NCBI GenBank assembly: GCA_014799925.1
Contig: JAAVHC010000068.1
Location: forward strand, 1-64,000
DNA length: 64,000 nucleotides
Reading direction: 5' to 3'
DNA from: Oscillibacter sp.
Lineage (GTDB): Bacteria; Bacillota; Clostridia; Oscillospirales; Oscillospiraceae
Part shown: one piece after another, positions 44,970 to 54,137 of the stretch
Numbering within the stretch: position 1 is the stretch's first letter
Layout: each line of letters begins with the position of its first letter
Made by a program: the position numbers and the translations under genes
The notes under the pieces: generated by a model
Seen by the model: the letters and a program-made list of their open reading frames with translations, nothing else
Databases searched by the model: none
Told to the model about the DNA's origin: nothing

Positions 44970-45115
44970 GCCGGTTCCCGGTTCAACGCTGTCTCCGGCG
45001 GGGCTTAAGCCGGGGCGGCCAAAGGCCGCCTGACGCCGGGCGGAAATTCAGGAATTGTGGCGCGGCAGAGAGTGAAAGTGAAATTCTTATTGGTACTTTT
45101 TCCCTCAAAAAAATG
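44970..45115 (+). pseudogene. Second decayed histidine-kinase C-terminal remnant
   Basis: Seventeen bases, GCCGGGGCGGCCAAAGG, occur here (45009-45025) and at 35832-35848. Translation in the matching frame gives GAAKGRL, then VKVKFLLVLFPSKK, echoing GAAKGCL and GVKFFLTLFS of the first remnant. The upstream flank AAC-TCCGG-GGG also agrees. It overlaps the stop region of ftsZ on the other strand by none. Probably a leftover of the same class of gene; the similarity is partly by eye. Confidence 0.4.
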
Positions 45116-45117
45116 TA

Positions 45118-46221
45118 TCAACGGTCAAAAATACGTAAAATGTCTTCAAAGGGGTCCTTTTCGTCGGCCTTTTTCTCCTCCTCGGTCTGGGACCGGAGGA
45201 GCAGATCGTTGAATTTGTCCTTGGAGGAGCCGGAGCCGCCGCCGGACACGGCGTTGGCCCCCTTCTTTTCATCGAAGCCGGTGGCGATGATGGTCACGCG
45301 GATCTCGTCCTCCATGTTTTCGTCGAAGGCTGCGCCAAAGATGGTGTTGGCGTCGGGATGGACGGCCTCCTGCACCATGGCGGCGGCGGCCTCCACATCG
45401 TCCATGCTGATGTCGATGGAACCGGTGATGCTGACCAGAACGCCCTTTGCCCCGTTGATGGAGGTTTCCAGCAGGGGACTGGAGATGGCCTGACGGGCGG
45501 CCTCCTCGGCCTTGTCCTTGCCGACGGCGGAGCCCACGCCCATATGGGCCAGGCCGGCGCCCTTCATCACGGTGGTCACGTCGGCGAAGTCCAGGTTGAT
45601 GAAGCCTGGCTTGCCGATGAGCTCGGTAATGGACAGCAGCGCCTGGCGCAGCACGTCGTCGGAAATCTGGAAGCCGTTGGCAAAGGTGATTTTCTGGTCG
45701 GTTACGTGCTTGATGCGGTCATTGGGGATGACCACCAGGGAGTCCACCCGGCTTTGCAGCTCCTCGATGCCGGCCTCGGCCTGCTGCATCCGGCGGCGGC
45801 CCTCAAACCAGAAGGGCTTGGTTACCACGCCCACGGTGAGGATGCCCATCTCCTTTGCGGCTTCGGCCACAATGGGGGCCGCGCCGGTGCCGGTGCCGCC
45901 GCCCATGCCGGCGGTGATGAATACCATGTCGGTATCCTCCAGCGCCTTGGAAATCTGGCTGCGGCTCTCCTCTGCGGACTTGCGGCCCACCTCGGGATCG
46001 GCCCCGGCGCCCTGGCCGTGGGTCAATTTCTCCCCAATCTGGATTTTATAGGCGGCCACGGACTCGTTGAGCACCTGCTTGTCCGTGTTGATCGCGACAA
46101 AATCCACGCCGGTCACGCCAGAGTTGACCATGCGGTTGACGACGTTATTGCCGCAACCGCCTACGCCAATGACCTTGATCTTCACAATATTGTCGGTTGC
46201 GGTTGCCAATTCGATTGCCAT
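45118..46221 (-). CDS. ftsZ: Cell division protein FtsZ
   Basis: A 367-residue tubulin-like GTPase that forms the Z ring. Key motifs are [14 protein letters not shown] (about 19-32), the GTP signature [10 protein letters not shown] (about 106-115) and VIPNDRI (about 168-174). The Gly/Ser-rich linker and the C-terminal peptide ([12 protein letters not shown]) that binds FtsA/SepF-type partners are present. It has its own sigma-A promoter and is the last gene of the dcw cluster. ATG 46221 follows GGAGG. The C-terminal linker is short, as in other Clostridia. Confidence 0.98.
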   Translation of the reverse strand: MAIELATATDNIVKIKVIGVGGCGNNVVNRMVNSGVTGVDFVAINTDKQVLNESVAAYKIQIGEKLTHGQGAGADPEVGRKSAEESRSQISKALEDTDMVFITAGMGGGTGTGAAPIVAEAAKEMGILTVGVVTKPFWFEGRRRMQQAEAGIEELQSRVDSLVVIPNDRIKHVTDQKITFANGFQISDDVLRQALLSITELIGKPGFINLDFADVTTVMKGAGLAHMGVGSAVGKDKAEEAARQAISSPLLETSINGAKGVLVSITGSIDISMDDVEAAAAMVQEAVHPDANTIFGAAFDENMEDEIRVTIIATGFDEKKGANAVSGGGSGSSKDKFNDLLLRSQTEEEKKADEKDPFEDILRIFDR

Positions 46222-46302
46222 AATGGAACTCCTCCTACCAGTGGTATCATCTGTATGTCAGCGGGGGTGCGGACCCCCAGATAGAGTAGAACAATTTAAT
46301 TT

Positions 46303-46331
46303 ATTATAGACCCTTTTCCGAATCAGGTCAA
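46303..46331 (-). promoter_or_regulatory. ftsZ: Sigma-A promoter of ftsZ
   Basis: On the minus strand: TTGACC (46331-46326), 17-bp spacer, TATAAT (46308-46303). It allows ftsZ expression apart from the upstream cluster. Confidence 0.75.
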
Positions 46332-46396
46332 TAGCGAACATGCTCCTTTTTTGAAATTTTCCGGCGAAAGGGCGGAGCGGCCTGTGGTTTGCGGCA

Positions 46397-47164
46397 TTAC
46401 TCCGGGAAAGGGATCAGATGGGCTTCGTTGTCGTTGGAAAAAGTCATGCGGATGATGCCGGTTTCATTGGGCTCCAGCTTTTCGTGGACGGCCTCCAGCA
46501 TACCGGCGATTTTGAAATCGAAGTTGGCGTCGTAGAACATCTCCACCTGGAACCGCCCGTCGTAGGCCAGGACCAGGATCCTTGGGTCGCCGCAATCCAC
46601 CGTTTCCGAGCGGGTCAGCGCGCCCCGCTGCTGCAGAACGTTCAACAGCTCCAGCAGGCGGCCGGCGGTGATGGGAGCGTCCTCCGGCAGCCGGAGGGAG
46701 GCGCTGACGGAGGGATCTTCCGCCTCAACGCCGGCAATTTCCAGGTAGTCCGCCGCGGCGGCGGCGTCCACGGCCTCCAGCAGCTTTCCGCCGCCGCTGA
46801 TGAGCCAGTAGGCGTCCGCCCCTCTGATGGCGGCGATGGCCTTGGTTTCCGTGACTTCGATGTTCAGGCGGTTGGGGAATTCCTGCTTTGGCCGGACGTC
46901 GGTGATATAGGGGAGGGCGGTGTAGATCCGCTGCGCGACGCGGTAGCGGTCCAGCAGGACCAGGTTGTCGCCGGGCTCCACGCCGGAGGCGGCGATGATC
47001 TCGCTGGCCTGATAGCGTCCCGCCCCGGTGACCGTAATATGCTCCACCTTGAAAAAGAGGGTGAGGGCCGTTACCACGGCTGCGGCGGCCAGAAGTACGG
47101 ACAGCGGGCGAAGCAGCCGGCCCAGACCGCCCCGGCGGCGTCTTTTTTTCCTTTTCTTGGCCAT
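46397..47164 (-). CDS. Cell division protein FtsQ/DivIB
   Basis: A 255-residue bitopic division protein. A Lys/Arg-rich cytoplasmic tail (1-18), one transmembrane helix (about 20-38) and an extracellular POTRA domain (VEHITVTGAGRYQASEIIAASG, about 40-108) lead to the FtsQ/DivIB C-terminal domain. It would stabilise FtsL and FtsI in the divisome. ATG 47164 has AAGAAAGGAG upstream. It sits between murA and ftsZ. Confidence 0.88.
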   Translation of the reverse strand: MAKKRKKRRRRGGLGRLLRPLSVLLAAAAVVTALTLFFKVEHITVTGAGRYQASEIIAASGVEPGDNLVLLDRYRVAQRIYTALPYITDVRPKQEFPNRLNIEVTETKAIAAIRGADAYWLISGGGKLLEAVDAAAAADYLEIAGVEAEDPSVSASLRLPEDAPITAGRLLELLNVLQQRGALTRSETVDCGDPRILVLAYDGRFQVEMFYDANFDFKIAGMLEAVHEKLEPNETGIIRMTFSNDNEAHLIPFPE

Positions 47165-47218
47165 GGCAGGCGCTCCTTTCTTTTGTAGTGAGGGGCGGGC
47201 CGTAAGGGCTTCCGGCCC

Positions 47219-48469
47219 TTACGCCATCCGGATGTCCGCGCCGAGGGAGCGGAGGTCTCTGACGGGGTCCTCGTATCCCCGCAGGATGTGAAAGACGTCA
47301 CCGATTCCGGTGGTCCCCTGGGCGGCGAGCCCCGCCACCAGGAGGGCCGCCCCGCCCCGCAGGTCGGTACACCGCACCTCCGCGCCGTACAGCTCCGTCA
47401 CACCGGTGACCACCGCCACGCGGTCCGCCACGCTGATGTCCGCGCCCATGCGGCACAGCTCGTCTACATGGCGGTAGCGGTTCTCGAAAATGTTTTCCAC
47501 AAAGACGGTGGCGCCCTGGCTGCGAAGCAGCGCGGCCATCAGAATGGCCTGGGCGTCGGTGGGGAAGCCGGGGTAGGGGGCCGTGCGCACCGTGCCGATG
47601 GAGCGCAGGCGGCCCTCGGAGCGGAGGATCAGCTGTCCCTCGCCGCCGGTGATCTGGCATCCGGCGGCATGGAGGGCCGCGGTGACGGTGGAGAGGTGGC
47701 GGTGGCTGATCCGGCGCAGCGCCACCTGGCCGCCGGAGGCCGCTGCCGCGGCCAGGTATGTAGCCGCCGCGATCCGGTCCGGCATAATGGTATGGACCAC
47801 ATCGTGGGTGGGACGCCGCCCCTGGATGCAGATGGTGGAGCTGCCCGCGCCCCGGACCTGGCAGCCCATGCCGCGGAGAAAGCTCTGGAGGTCCGCGATT
47901 TCCGGCTCGCGGGCGGCGTTGAGCAGGACGGTTTCGCCCTCCGCGCCGCAGGCGGCCAGCATGGCGTTCTCCGTCGCGCCCACGCTGGGCAGGCTCAGGG
48001 TGATCTCACGTCCCTCCATATGCTGGGCCGTACACCGCAGAAATCCGCCCTCGTCCCGCAGATCCGCGCCCAGCTGCCGCAGGGCGGTCAGGTGCAGGTC
48101 GATGGGCCGGGGACCCAGCTCACAGCCGCCGGGGTGGCTGAGCTCCGCCCAGCCCATGCGGGCCAGAATGGCGCCCAGAAAGATCACCGAGGAGCGCATT
48201 TCCCGCATCAGGTGATCGGGAATGTCCCACCGGTCGAGGGTGGACGCGTCCACGACCAGCGCCTCGTCCTCCCAATCCGCCTGGCAGCCCAGGTGGCGGA
48301 GGATGCGGATGCTGGCTTCCACGTCGCTGAGGCGGGGACAGCCCAGCAGTACCGAGCGCCCCGGATGAAGGATGGTGGCGGCCAGAATGGGAAGGACGCT
48401 GTTTTTCGCGCCCTGGATGGTCAGTTCTCCCTCCAGTTTCCGGCCTCCCTGGATCACAATACGGCTCAT
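47219..48469 (-). CDS. murA: UDP-N-acetylglucosamine 1-carboxyvinyltransferase
   Basis: A 416-residue enzyme of the first committed step of peptidoglycan synthesis, adding enolpyruvate from PEP to UDP-GlcNAc. The N-terminus (GGRKLEGELTIQGAKNSVLP) and the fosfomycin-binding Cys116 in HPGGCELGPRPIDLH are conserved, so fosfomycin sensitivity is expected. The inside-out alpha/beta barrel repeats are complete. Many Firmicutes keep a second murA elsewhere; this is the dcw copy. Confidence 0.96.
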   Translation of the reverse strand: MSRIVIQGGRKLEGELTIQGAKNSVLPILAATILHPGRSVLLGCPRLSDVEASIRILRHLGCQADWEDEALVVDASTLDRWDIPDHLMREMRSSVIFLGAILARMGWAELSHPGGCELGPRPIDLHLTALRQLGADLRDEGGFLRCTAQHMEGREITLSLPSVGATENAMLAACGAEGETVLLNAAREPEIADLQSFLRGMGCQVRGAGSSTICIQGRRPTHDVVHTIMPDRIAAATYLAAAAASGGQVALRRISHRHLSTVTAALHAAGCQITGGEGQLILRSEGRLRSIGTVRTAPYPGFPTDAQAILMAALLRSQGATVFVENIFENRYRHVDELCRMGADISVADRVAVVTGVTELYGAEVRCTDLRGGAALLVAGLAAQGTTGIGDVFHILRGYEDPVRDLRSLGADIRMA

Positions 48470-48538
48470 AGAATCCCTCCGCCCATGGATTTTTCAATGT
48501 GTCAAACTAATCCATGGTATGCGGATGGGAGAAAACTG

Positions 48539-49669
48539 CTACTTTTGCCCGGAGCGGCACAGGTCCATGACCGCGCCGTAGATTTTTTCGGATGCGTCGA
48601 TGGAGCCCAGGGACGCCATGGCGGCGCTCATCCGCTTCCGGCGGTCCTGGCCGCGGAGGATATCGCAGGAGGTATCGTAGAGCTTTTGCCCGCTGCTGTC
48701 CTTCTCCAGGATCATGACCGCGCCTCCGGCGTCGGCCAGGACCCGGGCGTTGTGCTCCTGATGGTTGCCCACCACGTTGGGGGAGGGGATGATGATGGCG
48801 GGCACGCCCAGGGCGGTGAGCTCGCTGATGGTGCTGGCCCCGGCCCGGCAGATGACCAGGTCGGCGGCGCGCATGAGTTCGCACATATTCTGGATATATT
48901 CCCGGACCTCCAGCTCAGGCGTGCCGCTCAGATCGGCCTTTGCCTCCGAGAGATACCCGTTCATATGGGGCCAGCCGATGGCTCCGGCTCCGTGGACGTG
49001 GTGAAAGGGCGCTCCGTCCTTTGCCTCCAGGGCCAGGAACCGGGCGATTTGCCGGTTCATTTCTGAGGCGCCCAGGCTGCCGAAGAAGGAGACGATCAGG
49101 GGCTTTCCGTCGTCCATGCCCAGCTTTTTCCTGGCCTCTTTTTTTGTCAGAAGGAAGAAGTCCCCCCGCACCGGGGTGCCGGTGACCAGAACCTTGTCGG
49201 GATGCCTGTAGTTTTTGCGGCACTCCTCAAAGCCAACCATAATGAGGTCCGCGTGGTTCTCCAGCAGCTTTGTGGTCAGTCCCGGGATCGCGTTTGACTC
49301 GTGGATGGCGGTTGGGATGCCAAGCTTGGAGGCGGCCTGGATCATGGGGTAGCTGGCGTAGCCGCCGGTGCCCACCACCAGGTCGGCGGGGAATTCTTTC
49401 AATAAAGCCCGCGCCTCACGGGGGGAGCAGAGGAAGTTCTTCAGCGAGACGATATTATGCCAGATTTCTTTTGGCTGGAAGGAACGGTGGAAATTGGAGA
49501 CCTCCACCGCCCGGAAGGGCCACCCCGCCGCCTCAATGAGCTGCTTTTCAATGCCCCGGTGCGCGCCGACAAAGAGGATCTCGCTGTCGGGTCTTCGCTC
49601 CTTGGTCAGCATGGCCAGGGCCAGGGCGGGGTTCACGTGTCCCGCGGTGCCGCCGCAGGTAAAAATCAC
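48539..49669 (-). CDS. murG: MurG, lipid II-forming GlcNAc transferase
   Basis: A 376-residue GT28 membrane-associated enzyme that adds GlcNAc to lipid I to make lipid II. The N-terminal GGTAGHVNPALALA (about 6-19) and the C-terminal VICRAGASTISELTALGVPAI are family motifs. The GTG 49669 start gives MIFTCGG, but orthologues begin MKV/I-FTCGG. The in-frame ATA 49675 (ATA-AAA-GTG) has GGAGG eight bases upstream, so the true start may be this rare codon. It sits between ftsW and murA. Confidence 0.95.
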   Translation of the reverse strand: MIFTCGGTAGHVNPALALAMLTKERRPDSEILFVGAHRGIEKQLIEAAGWPFRAVEVSNFHRSFQPKEIWHNIVSLKNFLCSPREARALLKEFPADLVVGTGGYASYPMIQAASKLGIPTAIHESNAIPGLTTKLLENHADLIMVGFEECRKNYRHPDKVLVTGTPVRGDFFLLTKKEARKKLGMDDGKPLIVSFFGSLGASEMNRQIARFLALEAKDGAPFHHVHGAGAIGWPHMNGYLSEAKADLSGTPELEVREYIQNMCELMRAADLVICRAGASTISELTALGVPAIIIPSPNVVGNHQEHNARVLADAGGAVMILEKDSSGQKLYDTSCDILRGQDRRKRMSAAMASLGSIDASEKIYGAVMDLCRSGQK

Positions 49670-49690
49670 TTTTATGGCGCTCGCCTCCTT

Positions 49691-50998
49691 TTATCGCGCT
49701 TTCGGCGCGGGGATCTGCCGGGACACGGACAGGACGACTCCGATTTCCACCAATTGAATGACCAGCGCGGTACCGCCGGAGCTGAAGAAGGGAAGCGAGA
49801 TCCCGGTGGACGGGATCAGGTTTGTCACCACCGCGATGTTCAGGAAGGTCTGCAAGGCGATCTGCGTCGTAATGCCCACGATCAGCAGGCTGCCGAACCG
49901 GTCCCTGGCGTGGATGGCCAGCCAGAACCCGCGGATGATCAGCAGCGCGAAAAAGATCATGATCAGCGTTCCGCCGACCAGTCCCAGCTCCTCCAGCACC
50001 ACGGCGAAAATGTAGTCGTTCTGCGCCTCCGGCAAGAAGCCGAATTTCTGCCGGCTTTTCCCCAGCCCGACGCCCAGCAGGCCGCCGGAGCCGATGGCGT
50101 ACAGTCCCTGGATGGTCTGCCAGGCCTCGTCCCGCCGGAACGCCAGGTCGCCGCCGAAGGGGTCCTTCCATACCGTGATCCGGGAGGCGTTGTACTTGAT
50201 GGCTTTAAAAAAGTTCTCGATCACATCCGTAAAGGCCAGCAGATAGGAGCCGGCCGCCAGCCCGCTTACGCCCGCCGCGATCCATCCCCAGTGGATGCCG
50301 CCCACCACCATCATGGCCGCGCCGATGCCCGCGATCAGAATCGCGCCGGAAAAGTGGGGCTCAATGGCCGTCAGGCCGAACATGGCCAGCAGGATCACCA
50401 TATGATAGAGGAAGCCCTCCTTGAAATCCTTCATCTTTTCCCGCTTTTTGGAAATGGACTCCGCGAAGAAGACGATGAGGCCCAGCTTTGCCACGTCCGA
50501 GGGCTGGAAGGTCAGCGAGGTGTTGGGGATGCCCAGCCACCGCGCCGCGCCGTTGGCGCTGATGGCAAGCAGGCGCCCGTTCTTCTTCGGTCCCGGAATG
50601 ACCACCAGAATCAGCAGGACGAAGGACACGATCAGCGCCAGCTTGGCCATGCCGCGAAAGCGCTCGTAATTGATCTTGGACACCCACACCATCAGTCCCA
50701 CGCCCAGCCCCGCGAAGAGCACCTGCCGCTTGATGAAGTACAGCGGGTCGTTTCCCAGACGGGAGCTGGACTGGGCGTTGGGAAAGCTGGCGGAGAACAG
50801 CATGATCAGCCCGATCCCCAGCAGCAGCATGGCCAGCAGCAAAAAGGGCATATCCATCGGTCCGCGGGCCGCTTCCCATGCCTCATGGCGTCTGCGGCGC
50901 TCCTCGCGCTCCTTCTGGCGCTTCATCTGACGGTACTCGCCGCGGGTCAGAGGAATTCCGGTTCTGGGGTTGACGGGGCGTGATTTCTTCTGGGCCAT
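49691..50998 (-). CDS. ftsW: FtsW-type lipid II polymerase
   Basis: A 435-residue SEDS protein with about ten membrane helices, a basic N-terminal tail (1-45), and family motifs ARWLGIPNTSLTFQPSDVAKL (the SEDS glycosyltransferase Asp region) and NLIPSTGISLPFFSSGG near the C-terminus. SEDS proteins polymerise lipid II with a partner class B PBP; the PBP at 54138 in the same cluster is the natural partner. SpoVE and RodA are the closest alternatives, but location in dcw favours FtsW/SpoVE. Confidence 0.93.
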   Translation of the reverse strand: MAQKKSRPVNPRTGIPLTRGEYRQMKRQKEREERRRRHEAWEAARGPMDMPFLLLAMLLLGIGLIMLFSASFPNAQSSSRLGNDPLYFIKRQVLFAGLGVGLMVWVSKINYERFRGMAKLALIVSFVLLILVVIPGPKKNGRLLAISANGAARWLGIPNTSLTFQPSDVAKLGLIVFFAESISKKREKMKDFKEGFLYHMVILLAMFGLTAIEPHFSGAILIAGIGAAMMVVGGIHWGWIAAGVSGLAAGSYLLAFTDVIENFFKAIKYNASRITVWKDPFGGDLAFRRDEAWQTIQGLYAIGSGGLLGVGLGKSRQKFGFLPEAQNDYIFAVVLEELGLVGGTLIMIFFALLIIRGFWLAIHARDRFGSLLIVGITTQIALQTFLNIAVVTNLIPSTGISLPFFSSGGTALVIQLVEIGVVLSVSRQIPAPKAR

Positions 50999-51079
50999 GG
51001 GTAATTCCTCCTGTAGTTGAAGCTGAAAAGAATTCAGAGAATCCTTTTCAGGACCGCGCCATCGGGACCGGCGAGGGAG

Positions 51080-52060
51080 TTAAAGTGACATGATTCCAAT
51101 CAGGGCCAGTGCGCAGAACGCGGCGGACACCGCCGTGAAGACGGTGACGATCTTGACCTCGCTCCAGCCGCACATCTCAAAATGGTGGTGGATGGGGGCC
51201 ATTTTAAAGATCCGTTTTCCGTGGGTCAGCTTGAAATAGCCCACCTGGAGGATATCGGACAGGGTTTCCACGATATAGACGACGCCCACCGGGATAAGGA
51301 TCAGCGGCAGGTCGATGGCGAAGGCCATTCCCGCCACCGCGCCGCCCAGGAACAGGGAGCCGGTGTCGCCCATGAACACCTTGGCGGGGTGCGCGTTGAA
51401 GAGCAGGAAGGCCAGCAGCCCTCCCAGCGCCGCCCCGGCAAACACGCCCATCTGGGTCAGGCCCCACCAGGCCGCCGCCGTGACGTAGAACAGGGCCACG
51501 GGCACGGTGACCGATGCCGCCAGGCCGTCCAGACCGTCGGTGATGTTCACCGCGTTCACCGCCCCCACGATGACGAAGGCGCAGAATACCATATATGCCG
51601 GCCAGCTGAGGGACAGGTCTACCTGGAGGAAGGGGACGTACAGATGGGGCGTGATCTGTCCCTCGAAGCGCATGAGCATCAGAAACAGGATGGCCGCCGC
51701 CAGCTGGAGCATGAACTTCTGCATGGCCGTGAGCCCCAGGTTCTGGTGCCGCTTCACCTTCTCATAGTCGTCGAGAAAGCCGATGACGCCGAAAACGGAA
51801 GAGAAGAGGAACAGATAGATGTGCGTCATAGCGCCGGAGAGCATCCCCTGCCAGCCCGCCGCGATAATGGCCGCGAGGATGCCGATGATGAACATCAGTC
51901 CTCCCATGGTGGGGGTGCCGGCCTTGGTGGCGTGCCATTTGGGGCCGACGGAGCGAATCTCCTGACCGGCCTTCAGCCGCCGCAGGGCGGGCAGAATGAC
52001 CCATCGCCCGAGGATGGCTGTAACGGCAAAGCTGAGCACGCACGCAGCAATCATTTCCAT
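51080..52060 (-). CDS. mraY: MraY, phospho-MurNAc-pentapeptide transferase
   Basis: A 326-residue, ten-helix enzyme that makes lipid I on undecaprenyl phosphate. Family motifs include KAGTPTMGGLMFI (about 46-58), FLDDYEKVKRHQNLGL (about 95-110) with catalytic Asp pair, and NAVNITDGLDGLA (about 169-181). HHHFEMCGW (about 294) closes the active site. It starts 27 bases after murE. murF, which usually sits between murE and mraY, is absent here. Confidence 0.97.
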   Translation of the reverse strand: MEMIAACVLSFAVTAILGRWVILPALRRLKAGQEIRSVGPKWHATKAGTPTMGGLMFIIGILAAIIAAGWQGMLSGAMTHIYLFLFSSVFGVIGFLDDYEKVKRHQNLGLTAMQKFMLQLAAAILFLMLMRFEGQITPHLYVPFLQVDLSLSWPAYMVFCAFVIVGAVNAVNITDGLDGLAASVTVPVALFYVTAAAWWGLTQMGVFAGAALGGLLAFLLFNAHPAKVFMGDTGSLFLGGAVAGMAFAIDLPLILIPVGVVYIVETLSDILQVGYFKLTHGKRIFKMAPIHHHFEMCGWSEVKIVTVFTAVSAAFCALALIGIMSL

Positions 52061-52087
52061 AAAACTTCTCCCTCTGTCCTGAGCGCG

Positions 52088-53539
52088 TCAGGCTCTCTCC
52101 TTACGTTCAGCAATATACTCCGCCACGACTTCCCGCTCATCCAGGTGGCGTTTTTCGTGGCCGATGATCTGATAGGTCTCGTGGCCCTTCCCGGCCAGGA
52201 TGATGACGTCCTTGGGCCGGGCGTGGTCCATGGCGTAGCGGATGGCCTTCACCCGGTCCGGCTCCACCACATAGGGGGTCCTGGTTCCTTCCAGTCCCGG
52301 CAGGATCTCCGAGATGATGAAATCCGGGTCCTCCGTGCGGGGGTTGTCGGAGGTGACGATGACGAAGTCCGCCATCTGGGCGGCTATGCGGCCCATTTTG
52401 GGGCGCTTGCCCCGGTCCCGGTCGCCGCCGCAGCCGAAGAGGATGACGACCCGGCCCTCCGCGAAGCCCCGGACGGCGGCCAGCACGTTCTCGATCGCGT
52501 CCGGAGTGACGGCGTAGTCGATCAGGATGGTGTAATCCCAGGGGACGGGCACGACTTCCACTCTGCCCTTCACTCCGGCGCTGGAGGCAAGGGCCCTCGC
52601 GCTGTCCGCCAGGGGCGCGCCCAGCGCCCGGGCCGCGGCCAGCACGCCCAGCGCGTTGTATACCGTGAAGCCGCCGGGAATGCCTGTGTGGACGGGGACC
52701 GTCCCGCCGTCGCAGATCGCGTCGAAGGACACGCCGTCCGCTGTCAGGCGGATATGCTCCGCCCGCAGGTCCCCGCCCCGTTCGCCGAAGGAAAACAGGG
52801 GGCAGGGGGCGTCTCTGGTCAGCCGTGCGGCCCATGGGTCGTCGGCGTTGTAAACGCCCTTTTCGCTCTGACGGAACAGCAGGGCCTTGGCGTCGCAGTA
52901 GTTCTCCATGGTCTCATGGAAATCCAGGTGATCCTGACTGAGGTTGGTGAAGAGCCCCACGGCAAACCGGATGCCCGCCACCCGCTGGAGGCAGAGGGCG
53001 TGGGAGGAGACCTCCATCACCACGTGGGTGCAGCCCGCGTCCGCCATCGCGCGGAACAGGGCCTGGAGCTCGAAGGACTCCGGTGTGGTGCGCTCGGTGT
53101 GCAGCACCTCGTCTCCGATCATGTTCTGGTTGGTGCCGATGAGGCCCACCCTGGCCCCCAGACATTTCTCCAGAACATCCTTGAGGAGGTAGGTCGTGGT
53201 GGTTTTGCCGTTGGTGCCGGTGACGCCCACCATGACCATGGACGCGGCGGGGTCGCCGAACCAGTTCCGGCCCAGCCGGGCCAGGGCGGCGCGGCTGTCG
53301 GAGGCCAGCGCATAGGGGACGTCTCCCTCCGGCTTCGCCTGGCAGAGGACGCAGGCCGCGCCCTTCTCCAGAGCCATGGGGATAAACCGGTGGCCGTCGG
53401 TCTCATAGCCGGTGACGGCCACGAAGAGGTCCCCGGCCTTCGTCTGCCGGGAGTCGTAGCTGACGCCGGTGATCTCCAGCTCGGGGTCCGCGCGGAGCTC
53501 CAGAATGTCAATGCCGCGCAGCAGTTCTTTCAGTTTCAT
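52088..53539 (-). CDS. murE: UDP-MurNAc-tripeptide synthetase MurE
   Basis: A 483-residue ATP-dependent ligase adding the third amino acid of the stem peptide. ATP binding: GVTGTNGKTTTTYLLKDVLE (about 108-127). The carbamylated Lys region and the TTPESFELQALFR substrate motif follow. The amino-acid specificity motif is DNPR (TSDNPRTEDPDF, about residue 405), typical of meso-diaminopimelate ligases rather than lysine ligases, so a DAP-type wall is predicted. It is the first gene after the hairpin-rich gap of the dcw cluster. Confidence 0.96.
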   Translation of the reverse strand: MKLKELLRGIDILELRADPELEITGVSYDSRQTKAGDLFVAVTGYETDGHRFIPMALEKGAACVLCQAKPEGDVPYALASDSRAALARLGRNWFGDPAASMVMVGVTGTNGKTTTTYLLKDVLEKCLGARVGLIGTNQNMIGDEVLHTERTTPESFELQALFRAMADAGCTHVVMEVSSHALCLQRVAGIRFAVGLFTNLSQDHLDFHETMENYCDAKALLFRQSEKGVYNADDPWAARLTRDAPCPLFSFGERGGDLRAEHIRLTADGVSFDAICDGGTVPVHTGIPGGFTVYNALGVLAAARALGAPLADSARALASSAGVKGRVEVVPVPWDYTILIDYAVTPDAIENVLAAVRGFAEGRVVILFGCGGDRDRGKRPKMGRIAAQMADFVIVTSDNPRTEDPDFIISEILPGLEGTRTPYVVEPDRVKAIRYAMDHARPKDVIILAGKGHETYQIIGHEKRHLDEREVVAEYIAERKERA

Positions 53540-54137
53540 CCTATGCTACCTGCTCTTTCGTCATTCTCGGAAAGTACTGATACTTATCGCTTTTGCCTTA
53601 CAAGTCCCATCCAGAGGCTTCCCGGAGGAGCCCCCCACGATTCTGCAACGGCCACATCCGTGGGCCGGCCTCCGGCCGGCTTAGCGCTAAAAGCGCCGCC
53701 TTGCGGCGCTTCACGGAGTGGCCGTGCAGAATTTGATTGCACATGACCACTCGATGTGGTCATTGTGCAATCGCCGCGGCTTACGCCGTACGGCCGAATC
53801 CAGACCGCTGCACCCCGCGCGAAGCGGATGCTTCGCGCCGCGGGCAGGCCGTCTGTCGACAGTCTGCCGACAGAAGTATGCACCCAGGGCCGTCGTTGTG
53901 CCTGCGGCCCAACGACCGGCCCGTCAGTGGCGCTGCGCGCCACCGACTACGGCCCATAGGGCGAATAAAAAGTTTTTCTTTTGATTCTTTTCTTTGTTCA
54001 CAAAGAAAAAGAACATATACCTCATCGCCTACCGATGGTTCCCTCCTCGCGGCATAGCCGCTCGGCCTACGCTGAAAATGTGCCGCCGGCACATTTTCTT
54101 AACGCTGCGGCAAAGAAAAGAATGTATGCCGCTAAAT
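53540..54137. other. Hairpin-rich 600-bp gap inside the dcw cluster
   Basis: No credible gene. It consists of GC-rich stems (GGCCGGCCTCCGGCCGGC near 53677, GCGCCGCCTTGCGGCGC near 53695, a CGCGAAGC stem near 53817, others to 53950). Then comes an A/T stem TTCTTTTCTTTG-TTCA-CAAAGAAAAAG (about 53985-54011) and a 25-bp palindrome GAAAATGTGCCG-C-CGGCACATTTTC (54074-54098). It interrupts pbp and murE, so it may contain a terminator and processing sites. Similar structures occur at 60860-61400. Confidence 0.6.

Larger units (their letters stand above)
44567..45117. other. Gene-poor region between spoIVB and ftsZ
   Basis: It holds a terminator for ftsZ (44889-44916) and, at about 44970-45115, a decayed stretch with similarity to the kinase remnant at 35830-35940. 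No intact gene is present. Confidence 0.5.

Noticed and set aside
53718-54092. Short overlapping ORFs in the dcw gap
   Set aside because: They are on both strands of hairpin DNA, have no sites, and no recognisable protein family.
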